This document shows positions 1-5,542 of a DNA stretch of 7,082 bases, in pieces. Each line of letters begins with the position of its first letter. The stretch's first letter is position 1. A model generated the notes under the pieces. It had not been told where the DNA came from. It searched no databases and was given only the letters and a program-made list of their open reading frames with translations. The DNA lies in contig CAUBHZ010000094.1 in the NCBI GenBank assembly GCA_958435885.1, positions 1-7,082 of the forward strand. The letters run 5' to 3'. The stretch comes from an uncultured Intestinimonas sp. Its GTDB lineage: Bacteria; Bacillota_A; Clostridia; Oscillospirales; Oscillospiraceae. The position numbers were made by a program, and so were the translations under genes.

Positions 1-246
1 ACCCCGCCCCAGTCCGGTCTGGAGGAGGCGGGCCAGCGCCGGGCCAACGTGCTGGGGGTGTACAGAGCGCCTGATGCCGCCGCCGGCCTCCGGGTCCTGC
101 TGGCCGACGACGTGGTCACCACCGGCTCCACCCTGTCCGAATGTGCCAGGACCCTCCTCACCGCCGGAGCGGCGGAGGTGGTGTGCGTCACCCTGGCACA
201 AGCCCGGAAGGACAGGCCGGAAAAGCCGCGAAAAACTGCGAAATAA
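1..246 (+). CDS. comF: ComF-family phosphoribosyltransferase, C-terminal part (5' end outside window)
   Basis: Only the last 81 residues are visible. They read in frame 1 from the window edge to the TAA at 244-246. The segment opens with TPPQSGLEEAGQRRANV, matching the ComF C-terminal pattern T-PQ-GL...R--NV. It continues into the PRPP-binding loop LLADDVVTTGST (visible residues 33-44), with the paired acidic residues DD and the TTG that hold the ribose-5-phosphate. The end, GAAEVVCVTLAQAR, is also typical of ComF. Family members are needed for DNA uptake in naturally competent bacteria, but many non-competent Firmicutes carry one, so a role in competence here is only inferred. A GTG at 49 lies inside the conserved domain and is not the start. 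No hairpin terminator follows the stop, so transcription may continue into mreB. Confidence 0.9.
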   Translation, partial: TPPQSGLEEAGQRRANVLGVYRAPDAAAGLRVLLADDVVTTGSTLSECARTLLTAGAAEVVCVTLAQARKDRPEKPRKTAK

Positions 247-249
247 CAG

Positions 250-278
250 TTGAAATGCAGCCTGCTTGCCGTTATAAT
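250..278 (+). promoter_or_regulatory. Candidate sigma-A promoter P1 for mreB
   Basis: TTGAAA at 250-255 and a perfect TATAAT at 273-278 are separated by exactly 17 bp. They start four bases after the comF stop codon in an AT-rich gap. The start of transcription would fall near 285, giving a leader of about 80 nt before mreB. This is read from sequence only; the match is strong for both boxes and the spacing. Confidence 0.75.
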
Positions 279-298
279 AAATAAGAAAGCTCCTGTTT

Positions 299-328
299 TT
301 GCATATTTTCCAGTTTCAGGGTTATACT
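299..328 (+). promoter_or_regulatory. Second candidate sigma-A promoter P2 for mreB
   Basis: TTGCAT at 299-304 and TATACT at 323-328 are separated by 18 bp, downstream of P1 and about 38 bp before the mreB start. It is a weaker match than P1, so the pair may be tandem promoters or P2 may be chance in AT-rich sequence. Confidence 0.4.
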
Positions 329-365
329 CTCCTGGAATACAAGATAAATCGAATGAGGTAATGAT

Positions 366-1394
366 ATGAATTGGTTTAGCAAGGACATCGGTATCGATCT
401 GGGTACCGCCTCCGTTCTGGTATATGTCAAGGGAAAAGGCGTGGTGCTCCGCGAGCCCTCTGTGGTGGCCATGGACAAGAACACCGGCAAGCTGCTGAAG
501 GTGGGGGCCGAGGCCAACGCCATGCTGGGCCGCACCCCCGGCAACATCATCGCCATCCGCCCCCTGCGGGAGGGCGTCATCTCCGACTACGATATGACGG
601 AGCGGATGTTGAAGGAGTTCATCAAGAAGGTCACCTCCTTCCGCCTGTTCAAGCCCCGTGTGGTCATCTGCGTCCCCTCCGGCATCACGGAGGTGGAGGA
701 GCGCGCCGTCATTGATGCGGGCATCCAGGCGGGCGCCCGCCGGGTCTACCTGATCGAGGAGCCTGTGGCCGCCGCCATCGGCGCTGGCATCGACATCGCC
801 AAGCCCGACGGCCACATGATCGTGGACATCGGCGGCGGCACCACCGACATCGCGGTCATCTCCCTGTCCGGCATCGTGGAGTCCACCTCCATCAAGATCG
901 CCGGCGACCAGTTCGACGAGGCCATCGTGAAGTACATACGGCGCAAGCACAATGTACTCATCGGTGAGCGGACGGCGGAGGAGCTGAAGATGCAGATCGG
1001 CTGCGTCTTCCCCCGCCCGGAGGAGCAGACGGTGGAGATCAAGGGCCGCTGCCTCATGACCGGCCTGCCCCGGGTGTTCTCTGTGTCCTCTAGCGAGATG
1101 ATCGAGGCCTTCGAGGAGGTCTCCACCCGCATCCTGGAGGCCATCCACGGCGTGCTGGAGCGCACGCCCCCCGAGCTGGTGGCCGATATCTCCACCAACG
1201 GCATCGTCATGACCGGCGGCGGCAGCCTGGTCTGGGGCTTTGACAAGCTCATCGAGTCCCACACCGGCATCGAGACCTACGTGGCCGATGACGCCATCTC
1301 CTGCGTGGCCTACGGCACCGGCAAGAGCCTGGAGTGGGTGGGCGAGATGCAGGACGGCACCATGAACATCTCCCGCCGGAAGCAGATGAACTGA
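366..1394 (+). CDS. mreB: MreB-family rod-shape actin homologue
   Basis: A 342-residue, full-length MreB/Mbl-type protein. These bacterial actins polymerise on the inner face of the membrane and guide the cell-wall elongation machinery. The short N-terminus MNWFSKDIGIDLGT could act as the membrane-touching segment. Phosphate-1 motif is at residues 9-20, connect-1 region CVPSGITEVEERAV at 102-115, EEPVAAAIGAG with the catalytic-region glutamates at 131-141, phosphate-2 VDIGGGTTD at 153-161, and adenosine motif MTGGGSLVWGFDKL at 282-295. IGERTAEELK (199-208) and TPPELVADI (267-275) are also typical. The phosphate-1 loop reads GTASV where most MreBs have GTANT. GAGGT at 355-359, 6 nt before the ATG, supports the start. 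No mreC or mreD follows; a terminator does. It could therefore be an Mbl/MreBH-like paralogue rather than the main mreB, which the window cannot decide. Confidence 0.93.
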   Translation: MNWFSKDIGIDLGTASVLVYVKGKGVVLREPSVVAMDKNTGKLLKVGAEANAMLGRTPGNIIAIRPLREGVISDYDMTERMLKEFIKKVTSFRLFKPRVVICVPSGITEVEERAVIDAGIQAGARRVYLIEEPVAAAIGAGIDIAKPDGHMIVDIGGGTTDIAVISLSGIVESTSIKIAGDQFDEAIVKYIRRKHNVLIGERTAEELKMQIGCVFPRPEEQTVEIKGRCLMTGLPRVFSVSSSEMIEAFEEVSTRILEAIHGVLERTPPELVADISTNGIVMTGGGSLVWGFDKLIESHTGIETYVADDAISCVAYGTGKSLEWVGEMQDGTMNISRRKQMN

Positions 1395-1416
1395 GCTCCG
1401 GCACCCTGCAATGAAA

Positions 1417-1448
1417 AAACGGGATGGCGCGGCTGCGCCATCCCGTTT
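1417..1448. terminator. Shared bidirectional hairpin terminator between mreB and the ketopantoate-reductase-family gene
   Basis: A perfect 14-bp stem (AAACGGGATGGCGC at 1417-1430, its complement at 1435-1448) closes a 4-nt GGCT loop. On the minus strand it is followed by a run of six T (complement of 1414-1419), a textbook intrinsic terminator for the gene ending at 1460. On the plus strand the tract after the stem is the weaker TTTCCTTTCTC, so termination of mreB may be less efficient. It lies 22 nt after the mreB stop and 11 nt from the opposing stop. Confidence 0.9.
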
Positions 1449-1459
1449 CCTTTCTCTGC

Positions 1460-2398
1460 TCACATACCGGGGATCGTCCCGGCGTTCTTCTCTTCCTGCA
1501 CCCGGATACCGTGGAGCATCAGCTCGCTGTACGGGGTGGGGATACCGTGCTTCTTCCCCAGCTCCACCATGGCGCCGGCGAAGAGGTCCACCTCCGTCTT
1601 CTTCCCCCGCTCCAGGTCCTGGAGGGTGGAGGGCCGGTTGGCCGGGTTCTGACCGTAGGTCACCTTGTCCCGGGCCGCTCGGTCAGCCTCGGTGATCTCC
1701 ACGCCTGCCTCGGCCTTTGCCACCGCCGCCACCTCGGCCATGAGGGCCTTGCGGATGGCGTCGGCCTCGCTGCCCGGCCGGTAGGCACCGTAGGGCACCC
1801 CCAGCAGAGCGCAGGGCAGGTTCTCGCTGACGTTGCCCATGAACTTCACCCACAGGCAGCGGAGCATGTCCGGCTCCACCGAATAGCGGATGCCCGCCCG
1901 GTCGAAGAGGTCGGCCAGCGCCTTCACCCGGTCGCTCCACACCTCGTTCTTGGCCTCGCCGAAGCGGATGAGCCCCCGCTGGGGATCAAAATGGGCCACT
2001 CCGTTCTCCATGGAGGAGGCCACCCACATACTGGCGTAGAGTACCTTATCCATGCCATACACCGCTCCGGTCTGCCGGGCACAGCTGAGGCCGTTGAGCA
2101 CCGGCAGCAATATGGTGTCCGGCCCCACCTGGTTGGCCACCTGCCCCAGAGCCTCCTCCAGGGCGTAGTCCTTCACGGCGATGATGACCAGGTCCGCCGG
2201 ACCGGTGTGTTCCCCCGGCTCCACGATGGACAGGCGGTAATCCTCCCCATTGATGGTGACGCCCCGCTCCAGCCGCCGCTTCCGTTCGCCGTCGGCCATC
2301 ACCCGGAAGTCGTCTCCCAGGACCTTTTGCAGCCCCGGTGTAAAAAAGGCGCCCATGGCCCCCAGGCCGATGAGCACCGCACTTTTGATCTGCTTCAT
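1460..2398 (-). CDS. Ketopantoate reductase family (ApbA/PanE-like) NADPH-dependent oxidoreductase
   Basis: A 312-residue protein of the PanE/ApbA family, whose named member reduces 2-dehydropantoate to pantoate with NADPH in pantothenate and CoA synthesis. The N-terminal Rossmann fold has GLGAMG at residues 11-16. VIIAVKDYALEEAL (71-84) holds the conserved lysine K76, and PVLNGLS (99-105) matches the family's NG motif. The C-terminal helical domain has WVKFMGN (183-189), whose K185 corresponds to the catalytic lysine and N189 to a substrate-binding asparagine. RPSTLQDLERGKKTEVD (255-271) carries the conserved Ser and Glu (E269). All key residues are present and the length is normal, so it is probably active. 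Many clostridia hold several paralogues acting on other 2-oxoacids, so I do not assign panE. GGGAGG (2407-2412) lies 8 nt before the start. It is transcribed alone from a promoter divergent to the next gene. Confidence 0.9.
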   Translation of the reverse strand: MKQIKSAVLIGLGAMGAFFTPGLQKVLGDDFRVMADGERKRRLERGVTINGEDYRLSIVEPGEHTGPADLVIIAVKDYALEEALGQVANQVGPDTILLPVLNGLSCARQTGAVYGMDKVLYASMWVASSMENGVAHFDPQRGLIRFGEAKNEVWSDRVKALADLFDRAGIRYSVEPDMLRCLWVKFMGNVSENLPCALLGVPYGAYRPGSEADAIRKALMAEVAAVAKAEAGVEITEADRAARDKVTYGQNPANRPSTLQDLERGKKTEVDLFAGAMVELGKKHGIPTPYSELMLHGIRVQEEKNAGTIPGM

Positions 2399-2449
2399 CC
2401 CCGCAGCCTCCCACTCTCCGCCGCTTTGGCGGTTTCATTTCAAGTTTTC

Positions 2450-2478
2450 ATTGTACCCCCGCCAGCCGCCGCCGTCAA
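2450..2478 (-). promoter_or_regulatory. Sigma-A promoter for the ketopantoate-reductase-family gene
   Basis: Read on the minus strand, TTGACG (complement of 2473-2478) and TACAAT (complement of 2450-2455) are separated by exactly 17 bp. Each box differs from consensus by one base. The transcript would start near 2443, about 45 nt before the start codon. Confidence 0.75.
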
Positions 2479-2486
2479 CGGCGGAA

Positions 2487-2514
2487 TTGCCATTTGATTG
2501 AGCATGCTCATAAA
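2487..2514 (+). promoter_or_regulatory. Weak candidate promoter for the hydroxyacid dehydrogenase gene
   Basis: TTGCCA (2487-2492), a 16-bp spacer and CATAAA (2509-2514) lie 25 nt upstream of the dehydrogenase start codon. Each box matches consensus in four of six positions. The two genes need divergent promoters, and this is the best plus-strand candidate in the gap, but it is not compelling. A 12-bp palindrome sits in its spacer. Confidence 0.35.
2499..2510. promoter_or_regulatory. 12-bp perfect palindrome, possible operator
   Basis: TGAGCATGCTCA is a perfect 12-bp palindrome inside the divergent intergenic region, placed between the boxes of the candidate plus-strand promoter. Its position is right for a regulator binding site. 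The symmetry does not extend beyond 12 bp and no second copy was noticed, so chance is possible. Confidence 0.3.
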
Positions 2515-2539
2515 TCCACCATCCACAAGGAGGTCCCCC

Positions 2540-3502
2540 ATGTCCGAGCTCATCTTCAACGCCCTCCCGCTCACCCAGGAGGAGCGGGCCCGTTTCACCG
2601 CCGCCGCCCCCGGTGTGGAGCAGCGCTTCGTCCCCCTCATGGACAACAGCGGTCTCACCGTCCCCCTCTCCGATCCCTCCCTGGTGGAGGGAGCCACCGT
2701 GGTGCTGGGCAGCCTGCCCGCCGACGTGCTCTCCGCCTCCCCCACCCTGAAGTGGCTCCAGACCTGGAGCGCCGGGGTGGACGTCTACCTGAAGCCCGGC
2801 GCCCTGCCCGACGGCACCATGCTCACCTCCGCTGTGGGAGCCTACGGTCCCTCGGTGGCCGAACACCTCTTTGCCTGCCTCCTGGCCCTGCTGAAGCGCC
2901 TGCCCCAGTACCGGGACCAGCAGCGCGGCCACCGCTGGGCCGACCTGGGCACGGTGAAGACCCTCTCCGGCGCCACCGTTCTGGTGGTAGGGGCGGGGGA
3001 CATCGGCCAGCGCTTTGCCGCCCTGTGCCAGACCATGGGGGCACACACCGTAGGTCTCAAGCGGACGGTCTGCCCGCCTCCCGCCGGTCTGGACGAGATC
3101 CACACTCTGGACGAGCTGGACCAGTGGCTGCCCAAAGCCGACGTGGTGACCCTGGCCCTCCCCCAGACCCCCGGCACCATCCACATCATGGACCAGCGCC
3201 GGCTGGACCTCATGAAGGACGACGCCATTGTCCTCAACGGAGGCCGGGGCTCCGCCATCGACCCCCAGGCCCTGGCCGAGACCCTCCGGGTGGGCCGACT
3301 GTGGGGAGCCGCCCTGGACGTCACCGAACCGGAGCCCCTCCCCGCCGACTCCCCCCTCTGGGACATCGACAACCTGATCCTCACCCCCCACGTGGCCGGC
3401 GGCCTCCACCTGGAGGGCACCCGGGAGCGGATCGTGGCCATCGCCCTGGAGAACCTGAAGCGCTATCTGGCCGGGGAGCCCCTGAAAAACCGCATGAAGT
3501 AA
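2540..3502 (+). CDS. D-isomer-specific 2-hydroxyacid dehydrogenase
   Basis: A 320-residue NAD(P)-dependent dehydrogenase of the D-2-hydroxyacid family (glyoxylate/hydroxypyruvate reductase, phosphoglycerate dehydrogenase and D-lactate dehydrogenase relatives), which interconverts 2-oxoacids and D-2-hydroxyacids. The substrate-domain crossover SVAEHLFACLLALLKRLP is at residues 105-122 and the Rossmann loop VVGAGDIGQRF at 149-159. LNGGRGSAID (232-241) supplies the active-site arginine R236. DVTEPEPLP (260-268) supplies the glutamate, most likely E265, and LTPHVAG (281-287) the histidine H284. The Arg/Glu/His set is intact. The substrate cannot be read from this. I chose the ATG at 2540 because AAGGAGG (2527-2533) lies 6 nt before it. 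An in-frame ATG at 2498 would add 14 residues without a ribosome binding site and would place the start inside the palindrome and promoter region. Confidence 0.92.
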   Translation: MSELIFNALPLTQEERARFTAAAPGVEQRFVPLMDNSGLTVPLSDPSLVEGATVVLGSLPADVLSASPTLKWLQTWSAGVDVYLKPGALPDGTMLTSAVGAYGPSVAEHLFACLLALLKRLPQYRDQQRGHRWADLGTVKTLSGATVLVVGAGDIGQRFAALCQTMGAHTVGLKRTVCPPPAGLDEIHTLDELDQWLPKADVVTLALPQTPGTIHIMDQRRLDLMKDDAIVLNGGRGSAIDPQALAETLRVGRLWGAALDVTEPEPLPADSPLWDIDNLILTPHVAGGLHLEGTRERIVAIALENLKRYLAGEPLKNRMK

Positions 3503-3506
3503 ACCG

Positions 3507-3542
3507 AAAGGGACGGAGTGTGAAACACGCTCCGTCCCTTTT
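3507..3542 (+). terminator. Intrinsic terminator after the hydroxyacid dehydrogenase gene
   Basis: Stem arms 3507-3522 and 3526-3541 pair over 16 positions with one G-U wobble (T3519 with G3529). The loop is AAA and the last stem bases merge into a short run of T (3539-3542). It starts 4 nt after the stop codon and separates this gene from the PadR operon promoter. Confidence 0.88.
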
Positions 3543-3548
3543 CCCGCC

Positions 3549-3577
3549 TTGACATACCTAGGGCTTCGAGGTATATT
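3549..3577 (+). promoter_or_regulatory. Strong sigma-A promoter of the PadR-HAAS operon
   Basis: A perfect TTGACA (3549-3554) and TATATT (3572-3577, five of six) are separated by 17 bp. The transcript would start near 3584. It is the strongest plus-strand promoter in the second half of the window. Inverted repeats overlap it almost completely, as expected for a repressed promoter. No other promoter is evident before the four downstream membrane-protein genes. Confidence 0.82.
3554..3574. promoter_or_regulatory. Probable PadR operator, copy 1
   Basis: Half-sites ATACCT (3554-3559) and AGGTAT (3569-3574) form an inverted repeat with a 9-nt centre. It fills the space between the -35 and -10 boxes and overlaps both. 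PadR-family repressors usually bind inverted repeats over their own promoters as dimers, so binding here would block RNA polymerase. The assignment to this PadR is inferred from position and from the second copy. Confidence 0.72.
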
Positions 3578-3598
3578 ACACCTAGAAAGCCGAGGTAT
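3578..3598. promoter_or_regulatory. Probable PadR operator, copy 2
   Basis: Half-sites ACACCT (3578-3583) and AGGTAT (3593-3598) repeat the layout of copy 1, again 21 bp with a 9-nt centre. It begins directly after the -10 box and covers the predicted transcription start. Copies 1 and 2 also share bases beyond the half-sites: TAG at 3559-3561 and 3583-3585, and CGAGG at 3567-3571 and 3591-3595. They are 24 bp apart, a little over two helical turns. Confidence 0.7.
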
Positions 3599-3628
3599 TT
3601 TTGATCTTGACAGAAAGGAGCAACTTCC

Positions 3629-3973
3629 ATGAAGGCGGACAAAAATCTGCTCTCCGGCAGCACCACCCTGCTGGTCCTCTCCCTGCTCTCCACCGGCGAC
3701 AAGTACGGCTACGAGATGATCGCCGAGCTGGACGCCCGGAGCGACCACACCTTCACCCTGAAGGAGGGGACCCTCTACCCCATCCTCCACGGCCTGGAGA
3801 AGGAAGGGGCGGTAAAGTCCTACACCAAGGAGGCCGACACCGGCCGGACCCGGAAGTACTACCGGATTACCAAAAAGGGCCTCAAGGCCCTGGAGGAACA
3901 GAAGAAGGAGTGGTTGGAGTTCTCCGAGAAGGTGAACGCCATCCTGGCGGGCTGCACACCCGCCCTGGCGTGA
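3629..3973 (+). CDS. PadR-family transcriptional repressor
   Basis: A 114-residue winged-helix regulator of the short PadR type (subfamily 2 length). It has the family signature throughout: GSTTLLVLSLLS (residues 10-21), the KYGYEMIAEL helix region (25-34), the recognition region LKEGTLYPILHGLEKEGAV (44-62), and the wing GRTRKYYRITKKGLKAL (72-88). The C-terminal helix with W95 would form the dimer interface and, in relatives, part of a hydrophobic effector pocket. AAGGAG at 3615-3620 lies 8 nt before the ATG. Two inverted repeats lie over its promoter, so autorepression is likely. It is first in an apparent operon with four membrane-protein genes, 48 nt before the next start. PadR next to HAAS-domain membrane proteins is a recurrent arrangement in Firmicutes, which suggests the membrane proteins modulate or report to this regulator. 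Confidence 0.93.
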   Translation: MKADKNLLSGSTTLLVLSLLSTGDKYGYEMIAELDARSDHTFTLKEGTLYPILHGLEKEGAVKSYTKEADTGRTRKYYRITKKGLKALEEQKKEWLEFSEKVNAILAGCTPALA

Positions 3974-4021
3974 TGGACGGCTCTTTTACTCTGCTGCCCG
4001 GGACCTGTAAGGAGGTGTTCC

Positions 4022-4828
4022 ATGGACCGCCGACAATTCTGTGATACCGTGGCCCGGCAGCTCCGATGCCGGTGGGAGGCTCCCGCCGTCCGGCAGGAGC
4101 TCTCCGACCATATCCAGGACCACATGGACGCTCTTCTGACCGGCGGCATGGGCCGGGATGACGCGGAGGAGGCCGCCGTGGCTGCCATGGGGGACCCGGT
4201 GGAGATGGGCAGAGCTCTGGACGCTCTCCACTCCCCCTGGCCCTGGCGGGTCTTTCTCCTGTGCGCCCGGTGCTGCAAGCTCGCTTTGGTGCTGGCGGTG
4301 GTGCTGGCCCTCCAGAACCTGATGACCGAGGACCTGCCTTCCCCCCGGTTCCTGCCAACTGCCACGGCCTCCTCCGCCGCTCAGGACCTGCTCCGGGAGA
4401 ATTGGGAAGAGGAGGTCCGGGCCACCGGCACCGTCACCGGCGGCGGCAGGCTGGGGGACTATACCTTCCGCCCACAGGGGGAGGCCCTGCTGGTTTACCG
4501 CCCCGATTATACATACGATGACGGCACCGTCTACCCCGGCGGCCTGCGGCTCACCTTCCTGGTGGAGACCTTCCATCTCCTTCCCTGGCTGGACGACGTG
4601 GACATCCCCTGGTACGCCCTCTCCGCCCAGGACGATCAGGGCAACACCTACGGCCCGGAGGACCTTGGCACCTATCCCGAATCCACCGGCGGGCGGCTCC
4701 TGGGCCACAAGGAGTTCTCCCTCTATGACGCCGACCCGGAGGCTCGCCGCTTCACCTTCACCGTGGCTGCCGCCGGGGAGCGGCTCACCTTTACCGTGAC
4801 CCTGGAGGAAGGAGGGGCATCTGCATGA
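4022..4828 (+). CDS. HAAS / permease-prefix-domain membrane protein A1
   Basis: A 268-residue protein of unknown function. Residues 1-76 form a helical cytoplasmic domain of the HAAS / permease-prefix (DUF1700-related) type, with ELSDHIQDH (26-34), a GM..D.AE..A..AMGDP pattern (42-59) and the closing HSPWPWR (70-76). One transmembrane helix follows at about 77-100, starting with a cysteine cluster C81, C84, C85. After a linker, residues 133-268 form an extracytoplasmic beta-rich domain with RATGTVTGGG (133-142), FLVETFHLLPWL, DDQGNTYGPED and ARRFTFTV. AAGGAGG (4009-4015) lies 6 nt before the ATG. Its last four bases, ATGA, overlap the start of B1, indicating translational coupling. It is a close paralogue of A2. 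A role as a sensor signalling to PadR is inferred from family context. Confidence 0.82.
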   Translation: MDRRQFCDTVARQLRCRWEAPAVRQELSDHIQDHMDALLTGGMGRDDAEEAAVAAMGDPVEMGRALDALHSPWPWRVFLLCARCCKLALVLAVVLALQNLMTEDLPSPRFLPTATASSAAQDLLRENWEEEVRATGTVTGGGRLGDYTFRPQGEALLVYRPDYTYDDGTVYPGGLRLTFLVETFHLLPWLDDVDIPWYALSAQDDQGNTYGPEDLGTYPESTGGRLLGHKEFSLYDADPEARRFTFTVAAAGERLTFTVTLEEGGASA

Positions 4829-5529
4829 GACTGAAGGAACGCTGGCACGACCTGCCCATCCGTCTCCGGGCGGGGCTCTCCGCCCTGTTCCTGGTCCTGG
4901 CCCTCCTCCTGCTGTGGTGGCTCTCCGGCTGGGCCTGGCCCACCCCGACCCTGGCCCACCGGGCCCTGGAGCGGGAGCATCTCTTCGGCCGTGGGGAGAT
5001 CGTGGCAGAGGGGGAGATCACCCGCTCCGAGGACGCCTACCACAGCAGTGAGCAGGGCACCCACTTCGTCGTGAGTGAGCGGGACGGCCGCTACGCCGTC
5101 TCCATCCTCCGGCCCAAGTGGGGCTTTCTGTGGCGGAGCGCTGAGGACTTCTTCTGGCCCTACCAGGTCCTCATCCCCACCGAGGAGGACCCCCTGGCCT
5201 ACGGCTTTCTGGCCGGTGATCCCCTCTACACCGCCGACTCCGGCATGGTCCGCGCCTATGGCTGGGAGGAGCTGCTGCTGGTGGTCTCCGCCAACCCGGA
5301 TATCATCCGGGTGGAGGTGACCATGGACCTGGTGAGCAGGGACGAGTGGGAACAGGACCCGGACTGGGACCTCCACCACGGCGTCACCGTGGAGGCCACG
5401 GAGACCGGACCGGGCAGCGGCCTGTGGTTTGCCCCCATCACCCTGGAAAAGAGCGGCGGCACTGTCTATGTAGTCCTCCGGGGCTACGACGCCGCCGGAG
5501 AACTGGTCTATACCTACATCCCTCAGTGA
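4825..5529 (+). CDS. Signal-anchored exported protein B1, unknown family
   Basis: A 234-residue protein I do not recognise. The N-terminus has basic residues (MRLKERWHDLPIRLR) and then one hydrophobic helix at about 17-36. That helix runs into WWLSGWAWPT (31-40), a tryptophan-rich membrane-exit segment that B2 also has. No lipobox cysteine and no clear signal peptidase site were seen, so it is probably anchored with about 195 residues outside. The outer part has HLFGRGEIVAEGEI, YQVLIPTEEDPLAYGFLA and the C-terminal GYDAAGELVY, with alternating hydrophobic residues suggesting beta strands. AAGGAGG (4809-4815) inside A1 precedes the start, which overlaps A1 by 4 nt. The fixed pairing with an A gene in both cassettes suggests A and B work as a complex; this is inference. 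Confidence 0.8.
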   Translation: MRLKERWHDLPIRLRAGLSALFLVLALLLLWWLSGWAWPTPTLAHRALEREHLFGRGEIVAEGEITRSEDAYHSSEQGTHFVVSERDGRYAVSILRPKWGFLWRSAEDFFWPYQVLIPTEEDPLAYGFLAGDPLYTADSGMVRAYGWEELLLVVSANPDIIRVEVTMDLVSRDEWEQDPDWDLHHGVTVEATETGPGSGLWFAPITLEKSGGTVYVVLRGYDAAGELVYTYIPQ

Positions 5530-5542
5530 AAGGAGGGCTTCC

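Larger units (their letters stand above)
4022..5529 (+). repeat. Tandem-duplicated A-B gene cassette, copy 1
   Basis: This stretch holds genes A1 and B1 and is homologous over its length to 5543-7047. The nucleotide similarity is plainest over the first 230 bases. For example, CAGGAGCTCTCCGACCA is followed in both copies by a nearly identical stretch ending in CATGGGGGACCCGG. The offset is 1521 bp at the A start and 1500 bp at the B start. PadR is not part of the repeated unit. Confidence 0.85.

Noticed and set aside
1424..2497. Long open frame on the plus strand (357 codons) opposite the ketopantoate-reductase-family gene
   Set aside because: It starts inside the terminator hairpin, is low-complexity in composition and lies opposite a gene with all family motifs.
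2498..2539. 14-residue N-terminal extension of the hydroxyacid dehydrogenase
   Set aside because: No ribosome binding site precedes the ATG at 2498, whereas AAGGAGG sits correctly before the ATG at 2540.
3607..3612. Extra TTGACA just before padR
   Set aside because: A matching -10 box would fall inside the padR coding region and none is seen there. It is part of the untranslated leader.
2435..3790. Long open frame on the minus strand (451 codons) over the hydroxyacid dehydrogenase gene
   Set aside because: It lies opposite a clear dehydrogenase with intact catalytic residues and crosses a terminator and a promoter. Its glycine/valine/histidine/glutamine-rich composition is typical of the antisense of GC-rich coding sequence. 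It has no recognisable domain.
4001..4021. Possible hairpin hiding the A1 ribosome binding site
   Set aside because: Only four base pairs (ACCT with AGGT) form around a 6-nt loop, too weak to call a regulatory structure.
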